This document shows, piece by piece, positions 50,585-59,846 of a DNA stretch of 64,000 bases. The DNA is from Sulfurospirillum cavolei (GTDB lineage: Bacteria; Campylobacterota; Campylobacteria; Campylobacterales; Sulfurospirillaceae), in contig NZ_AP014724.1 of the NCBI RefSeq assembly GCF_001548055.1, forward strand, positions 2,604,001 through 2,668,000, read 5' to 3'. The first letter of the stretch is position 1. Every line of letters starts with the position of its first letter. A program made the translations under genes and the position numbers. The notes under the pieces are model-generated. The model was not told where the DNA came from. It was given only the letters and a program-made list of their open reading frames with translations, and made no database searches.

Positions 50585-52267
50585 TTGAGAACCAGCTCCT
50601 TATGGCTTATTTTACAGCGTATGCGTACCCCTTTCCTCATTATTATTTTAACGTATACGATTTCTATTATCGGATTACTACTGATTGAGGGCGTCGACGC
50701 AGAGGGAAGAGCTTATCGGCTCTCTATTTTTGACGCATTTTATTTTATTAGCTATACCGCAACAACAATTGGGTTTGGCGAAACACCTTTCACGTTTACC
50801 TACCCTCAACGCATCTGGGTCTCAATGTCTATTTTTTTTACCGTCACGGGTTGGTTCTACAGTCTTGGATCCTTAGTCGCCCTCCTTCAAGACAAACTCT
50901 TTTTGGAAGAATTTGCGCGCGCAAAATTTAGGCGTAACATTGCTTATTTAAAAGAAAAATATATCATTATTCTCGGCTACAACTCCATTACCAGCGAAAT
51001 TATTAAAAAAGCCAACGAATACGGATTGCGCTCCGTAGTGATCGAAAAAGACGAAAGTAAACGCAACCATCTTTTGTTGGAAAACTTCACGCCGCCCGTT
51101 TATTGTCTTAATGCGGACGTTCATAATCCCGAGGCACTGGAAACGGCAGGAATTAAATCCATTTATTGTCGTGCTATCGTGAGCCTCTTTGAAAACGACG
51201 CACTCAATCTTCGCATCGCGTTAACGTCTAAAATTCTCAATTCCAATATTACGATGGCGATTAAAGCGACGACGAAAAACCAAGCCGAAAATCTCCAAGA
51301 TTTAGGCGTTCAAATTATTGAAAATCCGTTTGAAATTATCGCAACGCATATTCATTTAGCGATTAATGCCCCGCACTCTTTACGTCTGATTCGATGGCTA
51401 TACGGTCTAGGGCATTTGCACGATCCTCTTCTACGCTTGCCGCGCGGGAAATACCTTGTATGCGGATACGGTCGTATGGGAAAAAGTATTTACGAAGTGC
51501 TTAAAGAGAACCATTTCGAAACCGTTTTTGCCGAAATCGATTCGCAGAAAAAAGAAGCGACGCCAAGCGAAGCACATCCAAAAATCGTTATCGGCGACGG
51601 CGATGATAAAGAGATGTTAAAAGCATTGGGTATCCAAGAGTGTGCCGCAATTATCGCCGGAACCAACGACGATACGACCAACCTTTCCATTTTGGCGACG
51701 GCCAAAAAACTAAACCCATCGATTATTACCATTGCGCGTGAAAATGAACTGGAAGATTTTTCGATTTTTCAAAACTCTAGCATCGATTCGGTTTTTATAC
51801 CCGCAAAAATTTTAATCAACAAAACGGTACATGCCATCCTCAATCCGGCACTCGATCAGTTTATCAAACACATTTATGCATTAGACGAGACAGACATCAT
51901 CGCTTTAACCAAAACGCTCTTAAACATCTCGATGCATCCGTCGATTTTTGCACTGAAAATCGACGCAACGCAAGCTCCGATGCTTTTCAAGCATACAAAC
52001 AATACGCTTCCGCTCTCTTTGCTCAAAACGTCTCTTAAAAATAGACGCATCGATAACAATCTGATCGTGCTCATGCGTATACGGAACAAAGAAGTATCGC
52101 TTTTCCCTTCTTGGGACGAAACAATCGGCATCAATGATCTTTTTTTATTTGCAGGTGACGACAATGCTCAAGATCATCTCGAGTCGATTGCACAAAATTA
52201 TTATGAGTTTTATTATGCTCTTGAGGGTAAAGAAAAAAGTATTTTCGGCAGATTACGCACGCCTTAG
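50585..52267 (+). CDS. Potassium channel with RCK (TrkA-N) domains
   Basis: About 560 residues from a TTG at 50585 behind AAAGGG; no earlier start fits the spacing. Two membrane helices (about 11-35 and 77-100) flank a pore loop with filter TTIGFGE. Two RCK-like NAD-binding folds follow: IIILGYNSITSEIIKKANEY, and a second starting near residue 285 with YLVCGYGRMGKSIYEVLKEN, so it resembles MthK with an extra domain. It would gate K+ flow across the inner membrane by ligand or NAD(H) binding. Filter is GFG rather than the common GYG. Confidence 0.85.
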   Translation: MRTSSLWLILQRMRTPFLIIILTYTISIIGLLLIEGVDAEGRAYRLSIFDAFYFISYTATTIGFGETPFTFTYPQRIWVSMSIFFTVTGWFYSLGSLVALLQDKLFLEEFARAKFRRNIAYLKEKYIIILGYNSITSEIIKKANEYGLRSVVIEKDESKRNHLLLENFTPPVYCLNADVHNPEALETAGIKSIYCRAIVSLFENDALNLRIALTSKILNSNITMAIKATTKNQAENLQDLGVQIIENPFEIIATHIHLAINAPHSLRLIRWLYGLGHLHDPLLRLPRGKYLVCGYGRMGKSIYEVLKENHFETVFAEIDSQKKEATPSEAHPKIVIGDGDDKEMLKALGIQECAAIIAGTNDDTTNLSILATAKKLNPSIITIARENELEDFSIFQNSSIDSVFIPAKILINKTVHAILNPALDQFIKHIYALDETDIIALTKTLLNISMHPSIFALKIDATQAPMLFKHTNNTLPLSLLKTSLKNRRIDNNLIVLMRIRNKEVSLFPSWDETIGINDLFLFAGDDNAQDHLESIAQNYYEFYYALEGKEKSIFGRLRTP

Positions 52268-52287
52268 CCTTCAAAGCTCTTTGAAGG
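52268..52287 (+). terminator. Terminator-like hairpin after the K+ channel gene
   Basis: CCTTCAAAG and CTTTGAAGG, a 9-bp stem with a very short loop, beginning right at the stop codon, then GATGATTTTAG. The T-run is weak. Confidence 0.55.
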
Positions 52288-52331
52288 GATGATTTTAGAA
52301 CAAATTTATTTTAAAATGCCCTTAAAATAAG

Positions 52332-52359
52332 TTGCGTTTAATATTAGTTTTTATATAAT
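52332..52359 (+). promoter_or_regulatory. Promoter of rpsT
   Basis: TTGCGT (52332-52337), 16-base spacer, TATAAT (52354-52359), 33 bases before the rpsT ATG. Confidence 0.6.
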
Positions 52360-52391
52360 CTACGCCTAAATTTAAAACGAAAGGCTTATCT

Positions 52392-52667
52392 ATGGCAAAT
52401 CACAAGTCAGCAGAAAAGCGTATTAGACAAACCAAAAAACGCACCGAAAGAAATAGATTTTATAAAACTAGAATCAAAAATCTAACACGTGCCGTAAAAG
52501 AAGCTGTTGAGGCGGGTGATCAAGCAGCTGCCGCCGTTGCGTTGAAAAATGTAAACAAAAGCTTTCACTCTTATGCCGGCAAAGGTATTTTGACGAAAAA
52601 TACGGCTGCTCGTCGCGTAAGCCGTCTTGCTCAACTTGTTAATACGCTAGGTAGTGTTGCTGCATAA
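52392..52667 (+). CDS. rpsT: 30S ribosomal protein S20
   Basis: 91 residues, full S20: [20 protein letters not shown] at the start, [20 protein letters not shown] later. Binds 16S rRNA early in assembly. A promoter with -35 and -10 stands upstream. prfA begins 38 bases downstream on the same strand. Confidence 0.96.
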   Translation: MANHKSAEKRIRQTKKRTERNRFYKTRIKNLTRAVKEAVEAGDQAAAAVALKNVNKSFHSYAGKGILTKNTAARRVSRLAQLVNTLGSVAA

Positions 52668-52704
52668 CCTGCGGCAACTCCCTCTTTATTTTTAGTTTCC
52701 CTTC

Positions 52705-53772
52705 ATGTTAAACGAAAAACTTGTCCCCTTCGTCGAGCGCTATAATGAGCTTTCCGCTCTTCTTAGCGATCCTAATATCGCTAACGATATTAAAAAAATG
52801 ACGGCTCTTTCCAAAGAGCAATCTTCTCTTGAAGAGATTAAAGACAAGTCGCTTGCCTATCTTACGACTTTAAACCAAATCGAAGAGAATAAACTCCTTT
52901 TAGACGACGAAGAACTCGGAGAGTTGGCAAAAGAAGAACTTAAAAGTTTAGAACTTCTTAAAGAGACGCTGGAAGAGGAAATTAAACTTCTTTTACTTCC
53001 CAAAGACCCTAACGACGAACGTAATATTTTCCTTGAAATTCGTGCAGGAACCGGCGGAGACGAAGCTGCCATTTTTTCGGCGGATTTATTTAAAGCTTAT
53101 TTGCGTTATGCCGAAAACCGCGGGTGGAAAGTTGAAATCGTCTCGTTAAGCGAAGGGGTTTTAAACGGTTATAAAGAAGTCATCGCGTTGATTAAAGGGC
53201 AGGGTGCTTTTTCACGACTTAAATACGAAGGCGGCGTTCATCGTGTTCAACGTGTACCTTTAACCGAATCGCAAGGGAGAGTTCATACGTCTGCCGTGAC
53301 GGTGGCCGTGATGCCCGAAGTCGATGACGTCGAAATCGATATTCAAGAAAAAGACCTTAAAATCGATGTCATGCGTTCTTCCGGAAACGGCGGACAATCG
53401 GTCAACACGACCGACAGTGCCGTACGCATTACGCACTTACCGACCGGGATAGTCGTCGTGAATCAAGACGGTAAATCTCAGCATAAGAACAAAGACGCCG
53501 CTATGAAAATCTTAAAAGCAAAGCTTTACGATATGGAGATGCAAGAGCGCAACGCCAAAGAGAGTGAAGCACGCAAACAACAAGTAGGCTCCGGTGACAG
53601 AAGCGCAAGAATTCGCACGTACAATTATCCTCAAAACCGCATTACCGATCACAGAGTAGGGCTCACGCTTTACCGTTTAGATGCCGTGATGGAAGGCGGA
53701 CTTTTTGATGAGATTATCGAGCCTATTATCGCGAATTACCAAGCCGAGCTGATGAAAGAAGCTAACTTTTAA
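52705..53772 (+). CDS. prfA: Peptide chain release factor 1
   Basis: 355 residues. GGQ motif in [17 protein letters not shown], which triggers hydrolysis, and the RF1-type P-x-T stop-codon recognition tripeptide as PLT in VPLTESQGR (Leu in the variable position). Recognises UAA and UAG. Follows rpsT closely, as in Campylobacter. Confidence 0.96.
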   Translation: MLNEKLVPFVERYNELSALLSDPNIANDIKKMTALSKEQSSLEEIKDKSLAYLTTLNQIEENKLLLDDEELGELAKEELKSLELLKETLEEEIKLLLLPKDPNDERNIFLEIRAGTGGDEAAIFSADLFKAYLRYAENRGWKVEIVSLSEGVLNGYKEVIALIKGQGAFSRLKYEGGVHRVQRVPLTESQGRVHTSAVTVAVMPEVDDVEIDIQEKDLKIDVMRSSGNGGQSVNTTDSAVRITHLPTGIVVVNQDGKSQHKNKDAAMKILKAKLYDMEMQERNAKESEARKQQVGSGDRSARIRTYNYPQNRITDHRVGLTLYRLDAVMEGGLFDEIIEPIIANYQAELMKEANF

Positions 53773-53778
53773 TACCGC

Positions 53779-54525
53779 TTATTGATCGTAAATACTTAAA
53801 TTGTTTTGCTCGATCATCTCTCGAATCATTTTAATGTACTCCTCTTTCAGTTCGGAATAATTAACCATCGTTTTTGCCGATTCCATACCGTTGAACGTTC
53901 GGCCTTCAAGAAAAGCTTGATAACGCCTTTCGCGAAATAGCGAATAGGCATCGTTGGTATTGAGGTTGAGCATATACGAAGTAACCGATTTTTGTAAAGA
54001 GCTAAAAACGCGAATCATATGTGTTTTGCCCGGTAATCGGTTCTGAGGCATTAAACCGATGCCAGAATACGTCCAGTGACCAAAAAGGTTATTGGCTTCC
54101 CGCGCGAACCGACTCTTTCCCCAACCGCTCTCCAATGCTGCTTGTGCAAGTGCCATCGAAACGGGAACCGTATTGATTCGTTTGTAATATTCGTCGCGAT
54201 CGAAGAGGTTTTCGATCCCGTATTTATTGCGTAATGCGATCAGGTAACCGACATTTTTCTGATTTAGCCCCCGAAAAGCTCCCGGCATTGCCTTCGCAAA
54301 AAAGTCGGTAATAAACTCACGGTCTTTTTTAATTTCATCGTTACTTTTATCGACTAACGCTTTCATATGAAGAAAAAAAGCCTCTTTTTGTTTGGTATTG
54401 TCGTCAATTTGATAGTAGTCGTTCGGAAGTCCTCCGGCATAAAGCGGACCGGAGATACTTAAGAAAAAAGCGATAAAAGAGAAGAAAAAAATCTTCACGA
54501 ATTTAGAGATCCAGCGTCGTTTCAA
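53779..54525 (-). CDS. Bax-like glucosaminidase-domain protein
   Basis: 248 residues with an N-terminal signal or anchor (about 10-30). The domain has SMALAQAALESGWGKSRFAR and NNLFGHWTY, with the catalytic Glu in ESGWG, as in Bax/FlgJ-type N-acetylglucosaminidases. Acts on peptidoglycan in the periplasm. Its start overlaps the end of dapF by 23 bases, so it is cotranscribed with coaE-dapF, a coupling of cell-wall precursor synthesis and wall cleavage. Physiological role unknown. Confidence 0.85.
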   Translation of the reverse strand: MKRRWISKFVKIFFFSFIAFFLSISGPLYAGGLPNDYYQIDDNTKQKEAFFLHMKALVDKSNDEIKKDREFITDFFAKAMPGAFRGLNQKNVGYLIALRNKYGIENLFDRDEYYKRINTVPVSMALAQAALESGWGKSRFAREANNLFGHWTYSGIGLMPQNRLPGKTHMIRVFSSLQKSVTSYMLNLNTNDAYSLFRERRYQAFLEGRTFNGMESAKTMVNYSELKEEYIKMIREMIEQNNLSIYDQ

Positions 54526-55246
54526 AGACCTTTTGTACGAGACCTTTGAAAAAAAGTTTGTTGCCTTCGATGCGCAATTGCAACTCCTCTTGACTCGTCG
54601 GATAGACTTTGGCGCAATCCTCTAGAAACTTTTCGCGATACGCACTGTAAAAACACGCCGCCATACCCGTTCCACACGCCAAGGTTTCATCCTCGACACC
54701 GCGCTCGTACGTTCTTACATGTAAGGCTTTTTCACGAATCATGGCGTAATTGACGTTGGCGTTGTATTTAAATCTCATTTGGCGTGCAATCGTTTTGTCA
54801 AAACAACCGATATCCTCCACAAACGTTACCAAATGCGGTACGCCCGTATCGCAAAAATACCATACCAAACCGTTTTCTTCAAACGAATCTCTCAATTTTT
54901 TCGGTTCGGTTAATTCCGTCTCTACGACGTCGCCCTCCACACAAGAATGAATCACGCCGGCACCTGTCATAAAACGCATTTGTGCGTCGCAGAGCCCGTT
55001 GGTATAAGCATAATGCGCGCATGCACGCGTTCCGTTGCCGCACATAGACGCAGCCGAGCCGTCGTTGTTGTAAAATTGCCATTTAAAGTCATGTTCGTTA
55101 TCGGGCAACAAGACGATCAATCCGTCTGCACCGATTCCGCTTTGTCGATTGCATACTTTTTTGGCAAAATCGCTTCGATCTTTTTCGATAAACGTATGTA
55201 AAATAACAAAATCGTTTCCGCTAGCGTTATATTTTGCAATCTGCAT
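54503..55246 (-). CDS. dapF: Diaminopimelate epimerase DapF
   Basis: 247 residues, with the two catalytic cysteines in MCGNGTRACAHYA and ETLACGTGMAACF. Interconverts LL- and meso-diaminopimelate for lysine and peptidoglycan. It overlaps coaE by 20 bases upstream and the Bax-like gene downstream. An exact TTACATGTAA at 54715 encodes Leu-His-Val (KALHVRTYE). Confidence 0.95.
   Translation of the reverse strand: MQIAKYNASGNDFVILHTFIEKDRSDFAKKVCNRQSGIGADGLIVLLPDNEHDFKWQFYNNDGSAASMCGNGTRACAHYAYTNGLCDAQMRFMTGAGVIHSCVEGDVVETELTEPKKLRDSFEENGLVWYFCDTGVPHLVTFVEDIGCFDKTIARQMRFKYNANVNYAMIREKALHVRTYERGVEDETLACGTGMAACFYSAYREKFLEDCAKVYPTSQEELQLRIEGNKLFFKGLVQKVFETTLDL
54715..54724. repeat. TTACATGTAA palindrome copy (in dapF)
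   Basis: Exact copy, extended to CTTACATGTAAG; read Leu-His-Val on the coding strand. Confidence 0.85.
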
Positions 55247-55832
55247 ATTTTCCTCTTACAAATTTGATAAATTTTTCAATTTCGCTCTCTAAAAATTTCA
55301 TATCGAACGAGTTATTAATCAGAAAATCGGCCATCACCCTTTTTTCTTCAATGCTAATTTGCGCATCGATACGTTTTTGAGCCTCTTCTTTCGTAAAATC
55401 TTCACGTATCATAAGCCGTTTTCGCTGAACTTCAACCGGAGCATAAACAACGACGACGACCTTACACTGATACCCTTCGCTTTCAAAATAGAGCGGAATA
55501 TCGATAATATAAGGTCTTTTTCGCTCCTCGAGTGCTTCGCTACGTTTGAAGATTTCGGCTCGAATCAACGGATGCAAAAAGGCATTCAGTTTTTCACGTT
55601 CCGCTTTATCGTTAAAAATCAGAGCACCCAACGCTTTACGGTCGATCGCACCCTCTTTGATCACGCGATCGCCGAAAATCGCTTCCACTTCTTTGACATG
55701 TAGAGGCAAAATTTCTTTGGCGATTTTATCGGCGTCAATGATCTCAAACCCTTGTGCGTGAAGCAAAGAAGAAACCGTACTTTTACCCGTTGCAATGCCG
55801 CCGGTTAGGACGATCGCGTGTTCGTATGCCAT
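55227..55832 (-). CDS. coaE: Dephospho-CoA kinase CoaE
   Basis: 201 residues. Walker A TGGIATGKST at 11-20, DADKIAKEI and RPYIIDIPLYFE; phosphorylates the ribose 3'-hydroxyl of dephospho-CoA, the last CoA step. Overlaps dapF by 20 bases. Divergent from purM; a near copy of the palindrome at 55694 encodes Leu-His-Val. Confidence 0.95.
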   Translation of the reverse strand: MAYEHAIVLTGGIATGKSTVSSLLHAQGFEIIDADKIAKEILPLHVKEVEAIFGDRVIKEGAIDRKALGALIFNDKAEREKLNAFLHPLIRAEIFKRSEALEERKRPYIIDIPLYFESEGYQCKVVVVVYAPVEVQRKRLMIREDFTKEEAQKRIDAQISIEEKRVMADFLINNSFDMKFLESEIEKFIKFVRGKYADCKI

Positions 55833-55920
55833 GAATTCTTTCAGACCTTCAGTTAGATTTTATAACGATTTTAACATACTTTTGTTAAAATCTTTTAAAC
55901 AACCTCCTAAAGGCTTATTC

Positions 55921-56919
55921 ATGAGTACAGTCAGCTACAAAGACGCCGGTGTCGACATCGATGCGGGAAACCAGTTTGTAGAAAATATCAAACCCATCGT
56001 AAAATCAACGTTTGACCGCAACGTGATCGGCGGAATCGGCTCTTTTGCCGGCGCGTACGAACTTCCTTCAGGCTATCGACAACCCGTCATTCTAGGTGCA
56101 ACCGACGGTGTGGGTACTAAGCTTAAATTGGCTATCGATTCGGGTATTTACGATACGGTCGGTATCGATCTCGTCGCGATGTGTGCCAACGACCTTATTT
56201 GCAACTTCGGAACACCGCTTTTCTTTTTGGATTATTACGCGATGAGTAAACTCGAGATCGACGCATCGGTCAGCATCGTTAAAGGTATCGCCGAAGGTTG
56301 TCTCCAAGCCGAATGCTCTCTCATCGGCGGTGAAACGGCGGAAATGCCCGGAATGTACCACGGTAAAGATTTTGATCTTGCCGGATTTGCGGTCGGAATT
56401 GCCGAAAAAGACGAGATGAATCGTTTGCCGCATGTGAAAGCGGGCGATATTTTAATTGCACTTCCCAGCTCGGGTGTGCATTCCAACGGTTTTTCCTTGG
56501 TAAGAAAGCTCTTTTTTGATAAACTCGGTTATACGTTCGAAACGGAATTTAACGGTAAAGCGTTGATTGAAACGCTTTTAACGCCGACACGCCTCTACGT
56601 CAAACTTTTTAAAGCACTCAAATCGCACATTAACGCTTTGGCGCATATTACCGGCGGCGGTATCGTCGAAAACCTTCCGCGCGTTCTTCCCGAAGGCTTG
56701 CAAGCACATGTCTACATGTCAAAAATCAAAACATTGCCGATTTTTGATTTTATGAGCCGATACGTCGACGAAAGCGAAATGCACCGAACGTTCAATATGG
56801 GTGTAGGTATGATCTTGGTCGTGAGCCCCGAAAACGTCGATACGGTCTTAAACAACAGCGACGGCTATGTGATCGGCGAACTTAAAACCGGCACGCGATG
56901 TGCACTTATGCTTCCATGA
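55921..56919 (+). CDS. purM: Phosphoribosylformylglycinamidine cyclo-ligase PurM
   Basis: 332 residues from ATG 55921. DAGVDIDAGNQFVENIKPIV, GATDGVGTKLKLAIDSG, CSLIGGETAEMPGMYHG and ITGGGIVENLPRVLPEG are family signatures. It forms aminoimidazole ribotide from FGAM in purine synthesis. The open frame continues upstream through the coaE divergent region, but the methionine at 55921 matches the family start. The stop overlaps the next start (ATGA). Confidence 0.95.
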   Translation: MSTVSYKDAGVDIDAGNQFVENIKPIVKSTFDRNVIGGIGSFAGAYELPSGYRQPVILGATDGVGTKLKLAIDSGIYDTVGIDLVAMCANDLICNFGTPLFFLDYYAMSKLEIDASVSIVKGIAEGCLQAECSLIGGETAEMPGMYHGKDFDLAGFAVGIAEKDEMNRLPHVKAGDILIALPSSGVHSNGFSLVRKLFFDKLGYTFETEFNGKALIETLLTPTRLYVKLFKALKSHINALAHITGGGIVENLPRVLPEGLQAHVYMSKIKTLPIFDFMSRYVDESEMHRTFNMGVGMILVVSPENVDTVLNNSDGYVIGELKTGTRCALMLP

Positions 56920-57701
56920 GCAGCGTTTATATCGTTTCTAAACTCTTTACGTACCTGTTTTTGCCGCCGGGTATTTTTGCTCTCCTTTTTGTCGGCGTAG
57001 CGTTTTTCGTCAAACGCTTTCGCCTTTTTTTCTTTGCCAACGGTATTATTCTATATTTTTTAAGCACGCCTTACGTTGCCGATTGGCTTTTAACGCCTTT
57101 GGAAGCACCTTACAATACCTCCGTCGAAAAAAGAGCCGTAGATGCGGTTATCGTACTGGGAGGAGGGCATACGCAAGGCGTTGCCAACCTACCGCTTAGC
57201 AGCGACGCTTATAAACGTATGATGTGGGGGCTTATGGTTGCCAAATCCAACAACCTTCCGCTCCTATTTAGCGGCGGCGGCAATCAAAAAGAGTATCTGG
57301 AAAGCGATGCTTTTTTGGATAGCCTTAAAGAGATCAAATCGTATCTCGACATCCAACCGCCAAGTTCCAAAAGCCTTGCTAGCAAAGAATTTTCTTTACA
57401 TGTAGAAGATAAAAGCATCGATACCTACCAAAATGCGCTCTTTAGCAAACAGGCTTTTCAAGCGGTAGGTATCTCTGAGCCGACCGTTTATCTGGTAACT
57501 TCGGCGTATCATATGAGGCGTGCCGTGATGCTTTACGAGCATTTCGGTTTCCACGTGATTCCTGCGGCAACCAATTTTAAAATTAACCATCGAGCCCGAG
57601 ATATGTGGGATTATTTTCCCAATGCGCATGCTTTTTATAAAAGCTTCATTGCACTCCATGAATATGCCGGATTGCTCAGCTTGAAAATCAGAGGCATTTA
57701 A
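56916..57701 (+). CDS. ElyC/YdcF-type DUF218 membrane protein
   Basis: 261 residues: two N-terminal membrane helices (about 8-28 and 33-53), then the DUF218 domain with DAVIVLGGGHTQG, LPLLFSGGGNQ, EDKSIDTYQNALFSKQAF and YLVTSAYHMRRAVMLYEHFG. E. coli ElyC is linked to peptidoglycan and undecaprenyl-carrier metabolism; the reaction is unsettled. ATGA overlap with purM. Confidence 0.85.
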   Translation: MSSVYIVSKLFTYLFLPPGIFALLFVGVAFFVKRFRLFFFANGIILYFLSTPYVADWLLTPLEAPYNTSVEKRAVDAVIVLGGGHTQGVANLPLSSDAYKRMMWGLMVAKSNNLPLLFSGGGNQKEYLESDAFLDSLKEIKSYLDIQPPSSKSLASKEFSLHVEDKSIDTYQNALFSKQAFQAVGISEPTVYLVTSAYHMRRAVMLYEHFGFHVIPAATNFKINHRARDMWDYFPNAHAFYKSFIALHEYAGLLSLKIRGI

Positions 57702-57704
57702 GCG

Positions 57705-57983
57705 TTATTTACGTTTATCGTTCGTAATTTTATAAATAAAACTAAAGACTTCCGCCACGGCTTTATAGAGCATCGGCGGAATCTCTTTATTGATTTCTAT
57801 CTTCGAGAGCAACTCGACCAAATCAGCGTCTTTTTTAATAAGAATATCGTGTTCTTTTGCAAGTTTGATAATATGCTCTGCAACATTTCCTTTACCGGAA
57901 GCGACGACTTTAGGAGCGTTATGCTTTTCGCGTTCGTACTTGAGTGCGACGGCTTTTTGAATTTTCGGCTTTGGATCGTTCAT
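57705..57983 (-). CDS. FlhB C-terminal-domain homologue (FlhB-like small protein)
   Basis: 92 residues resembling the cytoplasmic C-terminal domain of FlhB: KAVALKYEREKHNAPKVVASGKGNVAEHIIKLAKEHDI and the ending EVFSFIYKITN. The autocleavage NPTH motif and membrane part are absent. Such stand-alone FlhB-C proteins accompany fliK in Campylobacterota and may help control export-substrate switching. Its ATG overlaps the fliK stop by four bases. Confidence 0.85.
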   Translation of the reverse strand: MNDPKPKIQKAVALKYEREKHNAPKVVASGKGNVAEHIIKLAKEHDILIKKDADLVELLSKIEINKEIPPMLYKAVAEVFSFIYKITNDKRK

Positions 57984-59812
57984 ATTTTTAGGTTAATCCC
58001 GAATTCAATTTGCTCACCGCTAAAATAATCGTTTTTAACGGCTGAAACATCTTTGTATTCCAACATTTTTATCATACCCGTTATCAACCCGACTTCATTC
58101 AAAGCTCGTTTGAGTTTTGGAAGTTGATCGCCGATTTTCTTTTTGAGCTCGCTTTTTTGTACGGCAACGTTCATATCTACGTATTTATCGTTCGATAGAA
58201 CCAACATCATATTGATTTTACCGTAATATTCCAAATCCAGATCGATTTGGCAATGAAAGCTCTCTTGCGTACTTTGTTTCATCATCATAGAGCCGTTTTT
58301 CATCCCTTCCCAACTAAAAGGAATATACACGTGCGTCGAACTGCTTACGTAAGAAAAGAGCTGATGGTATTCGATTTGCGTTAACAGGCGATTTGTAATT
58401 TCATATGCTTCTTTATTCTGAGGCGACGTCGCAAACGCTTCGTTGAGCTTCGTTAAGACCCCTTTTATATCACTCAAGAGTTCTACGTCGCTTGGATCGA
58501 GTTGGAGTTTTTGCGCCAATGTTTTACCGACGAAGAGTTCCGGCTTAATCAACGCGTGAATCGTCTGATCCAACGTACTGCTTTTGGCGTTAAACTCGGC
58601 TTGACGTACGGTCTGAGGATCGATCACTTCGATTTGCTGTTTAATACGATTGGCAAGCATTTTTAAAGCTTCTTCAACGCTTTGAGGCATTGCGGAAGAG
58701 GAGGGCAGAGGCATCGCCGTAACCGAGGAATTTTGTACCGAAGAAGCTATGACCTCTTGATCGCTCATCGGCTCCTCTACCGTATGCTTTTGAAGTAATG
58801 CACCTTCTTGCATTGCCGATACGGGAGTTTTCGGCATAGACATCGTATTTGCGGCATCCAGGAGTGAAGATTTGGGCGACTTGACGATTTCTTGGAGAAA
58901 GTTTCCTTTCAGAAGTAATTCATCGATCTGAGGCTCAAGATCGTTTAAACCGAGCACGCTTAAATTTTCTTTGAGCTGTTCTACTAAAACTTGGACTTGC
59001 GTATTAAAATGTTCCTCGACTTTCATCGATGCGGGATAATTTTCGACTTTAGACGCAATTAAATCGGTTTGTTTGATTGCATATTCAAGCTTTTGCACCG
59101 TTTGATACGCTTCTTTAAACATAGAAGGCTCTGCTAAGACTTGCTTAACGCCTTGCCGAAAAAGATCGAGTAGGGTTTTTAGGTTACCTTGCGCCTCTTT
59201 AGATGAGAGATCCTGTGACGTCGCCAATAAATCCAAAACGGCAGAGATCTCTTTGGTAATCGGCGACGATTGAAGCAACGGCGTGTCTAAATGCGTTTGA
59301 ATATGCGTACGAAGTGCCTCCAACGTATCCGATGCGCCTTGTATCTTAAGCGTGTTTGCCAATTTCGATTCAAAGAAAATACCGGAATTTTGTATTTGCG
59401 TTTGGAGCATCTTCGTATCGATTTGATCGATATTTTTTGTAAACAATTGCAATAAAGCCATCGGTTGAGCTATCGTAGAATCGAGCTTAACCGTTGTCGT
59501 TAAGGTTTTAATATCATCGGCAAAATTACCCATATTTTTAAAAAGTTGGCTCTTTTGTAAAACCTCATAAATTGCACTTTTCGATTTTGCCTCGCTGATC
59601 GCACTTCCTAGAAGTTGTGCTACAACCTCTTTTGCATCACTCGGCGTTTTCGCATACGCTGTTTTTTCGCTACTTAGTTCTAACGGTAATTGCGCACTTT
59701 TTTGTATAAGCGCATCGGCTTGCCGTGTGAGTGTCTCTTTAGTCTCAAGCGACGTTTTCGTATCGAGCGTTTGCAGTTGATTGGCAAGAAGCGAAGCCGT
59801 ATTGACGTCCAT
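57980..59812 (-). CDS. fliK: Flagellar hook-length control protein FliK
   Basis: 610 residues. A long, low-complexity, helix-rich N-terminal part (glutamine, leucine and lysine rich) and a C-terminal domain (about 470-590) with IDLDLEYYGKINMMLVLSND, which has the form of the Flg_hook FliK domain that signals FlhB to stop hook export. It is placed between rarA and the FlhB-like gene. Sequence outside the C-domain is not conserved, so the call rests on that domain and position. Confidence 0.85.
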   Translation of the reverse strand: MDVNTASLLANQLQTLDTKTSLETKETLTRQADALIQKSAQLPLELSSEKTAYAKTPSDAKEVVAQLLGSAISEAKSKSAIYEVLQKSQLFKNMGNFADDIKTLTTTVKLDSTIAQPMALLQLFTKNIDQIDTKMLQTQIQNSGIFFESKLANTLKIQGASDTLEALRTHIQTHLDTPLLQSSPITKEISAVLDLLATSQDLSSKEAQGNLKTLLDLFRQGVKQVLAEPSMFKEAYQTVQKLEYAIKQTDLIASKVENYPASMKVEEHFNTQVQVLVEQLKENLSVLGLNDLEPQIDELLLKGNFLQEIVKSPKSSLLDAANTMSMPKTPVSAMQEGALLQKHTVEEPMSDQEVIASSVQNSSVTAMPLPSSSAMPQSVEEALKMLANRIKQQIEVIDPQTVRQAEFNAKSSTLDQTIHALIKPELFVGKTLAQKLQLDPSDVELLSDIKGVLTKLNEAFATSPQNKEAYEITNRLLTQIEYHQLFSYVSSSTHVYIPFSWEGMKNGSMMMKQSTQESFHCQIDLDLEYYGKINMMLVLSNDKYVDMNVAVQKSELKKKIGDQLPKLKRALNEVGLITGMIKMLEYKDVSAVKNDYFSGEQIEFGINLKI

Positions 59813-59846
59813 AATGCATCACCTTATAGGGTAAATAATTCGTATG

